6,641 nucleotides of DNA from Sodalis-like endosymbiont of Proechinophthirus fluctus (GTDB taxonomy: Bacteria > Pseudomonadota > Gammaproteobacteria > Enterobacterales > Enterobacteriaceae): assembly GCF_001602625.1 (NCBI RefSeq), contig NZ_LECR01000020.1, positions 1,062-7,702 on the forward strand. The letters are read 5' to 3'. Below the pieces are notes generated by a model, which was given only the letters and a program-made list of their open reading frames with translations, had not been told where the DNA came from and made no database searches. The position numbers and the translations under genes are program-made. This document shows positions 6,025 to 6,641 of this stretch, in pieces (position 1 is the first letter of the stretch; each line of letters opens with the position of its first letter).

Positions 6025-6641
6025 ATGGAGAGGATTACCGTTACATTAGGGGAGCGCAGCTACCCGATTACCATTGCTGCTGGATTATTCAATGATCCGG
6101 CGTCTTTCTGGCCGTTAACGCGCGGCGATGATGCCATGCTGGTGACCAATGACTGCCTCGCCCCTTTGTATCTGGACTTCCTGAGTGGACGACTGAGCCA
6201 GGCTGGTGCCAAGGTCGATCGAGTGGTCTTGCCCGACGGCGAGCAGAACAAATCACTGACGGTTCTAGATCACGTTTTCACCGCACTGTTGGAAAAGCCC
6301 CATGGCCGAGATACTACCATCATCGCGCTCGGTGGTGGCGTCATCGGTGATCTGGCCGGTTTTGCCGCCGCTAGCTATCAGAGGGGCGTGCGTTTTATTC
6401 AGGTTCCCACCACGCTACTTTCTCAGGTCGACTCGTCGGTGGGTGGTAAAACCGCGGTCAACCATCCTCTCGGAAAGAACGTGATTGGCGCCTTCTATCA
6501 ACCCGCATCGGTGGTTATCGATTTTGACTGTCTAAATACGCTGCCGCGGCGGGAGTTATCCTCAGGCCTGGCGGAAGTCATAAAGTACGGTATTGTTTTT
6601 GATGCAGCGTTTTTCAAGTGGCTAGAGGACCATCTTGACTC
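6025..6641 (+). CDS. aroB: 3-Dehydroquinate synthase (AroB), 3' end beyond window
   Basis: AroB is an NAD- and zinc-dependent cytosolic enzyme that converts DAHP to 3-dehydroquinate, the second shikimate pathway step. The first 205 codons are visible and open, out of roughly 360 in the family. The start [15 protein letters not shown] matches E. coli AroB. Motifs present are PDGEQNKS at 70-77, the nucleotide-binding GGGVIGD at 103-109, [18 protein letters not shown] at 129-146, K151 in GKN, and the zinc ligand E184 in GLAEVIKYG. The other zinc ligands lie beyond the window. An in-frame ATG at 5998 would add nine residues (MSKKVIEHP). The 6025 start is preferred because it matches the family N-terminus, although neither has a strong ribosome binding site at good spacing (AAAAGG at 6005-6010 is 14 bases upstream). 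Likely cotranscribed with aroK. Confidence 0.97.
   Translation, partial: MERITVTLGERSYPITIAAGLFNDPASFWPLTRGDDAMLVTNDCLAPLYLDFLSGRLSQAGAKVDRVVLPDGEQNKSLTVLDHVFTALLEKPHGRDTTIIALGGGVIGDLAGFAAASYQRGVRFIQVPTTLLSQVDSSVGGKTAVNHPLGKNVIGAFYQPASVVIDFDCLNTLPRRELSSGLAEVIKYGIVFDAAFFKWLEDHLD

Overview
The window looks like chromosome from an enterobacterium of the order Enterobacterales, most likely a recently host-restricted lineage of the Sodalis type. Gene order is that of Escherichia coli around aroK: igaA, nudE, mrcA, hofMNOPQ, aroK, aroB, with the same relative orientations. The intact proteins (NudE, AroK, AroB) look very close to their E. coli counterparts. Everything between nudE and aroK is decayed. 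The genus is an inference from the mix of intact housekeeping genes and fresh pseudogenes; homologies come from memory of family sequences, not from a search.

Layout. Positions 1-58 (minus) hold the first codons of igaA. Positions 59-235 are the divergent igaA/nudE promoter region. NudE, a Nudix hydrolase, is intact at 236-799. From 791 to 2186 (minus) lies a wrecked mrcA (penicillin-binding protein 1a). It has stops, small indels and an internal deletion of roughly 390 codons that removes the transpeptidase serine, yet a good sigma70-type promoter survives upstream. From 2301 to 5128 (plus) the five-gene hofMNOPQ operon, for type IV pilus/competence-like DNA-uptake proteins, is present in order but every gene is a pseudogene. 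Near the end of hofQ a 9-bp unit has expanded to six copies. Positions 5129-5461 are an AT-rich gene-free leader with two candidate promoters and a hairpin. AroK (5462-5983) is intact, and AroB (6025 onward) is open to the window end.

Functionally, the retained genes cover envelope-stress signalling control (IgaA), nucleotide-sugar/cofactor housekeeping (NudE) and two shikimate pathway steps (AroB, dehydroquinate synthase; AroK, shikimate kinase). The lost genes are a redundant cell-wall synthase and a DNA-uptake apparatus, both plausibly dispensable in a protected host niche. I found no mobile element, CRISPR array, RNA gene or unknown protein family. The interest here lies in how the genes decayed: amber stops in newly made CTAG tetranucleotides, the catalytic-core deletion, and the minisatellite in hofQ.
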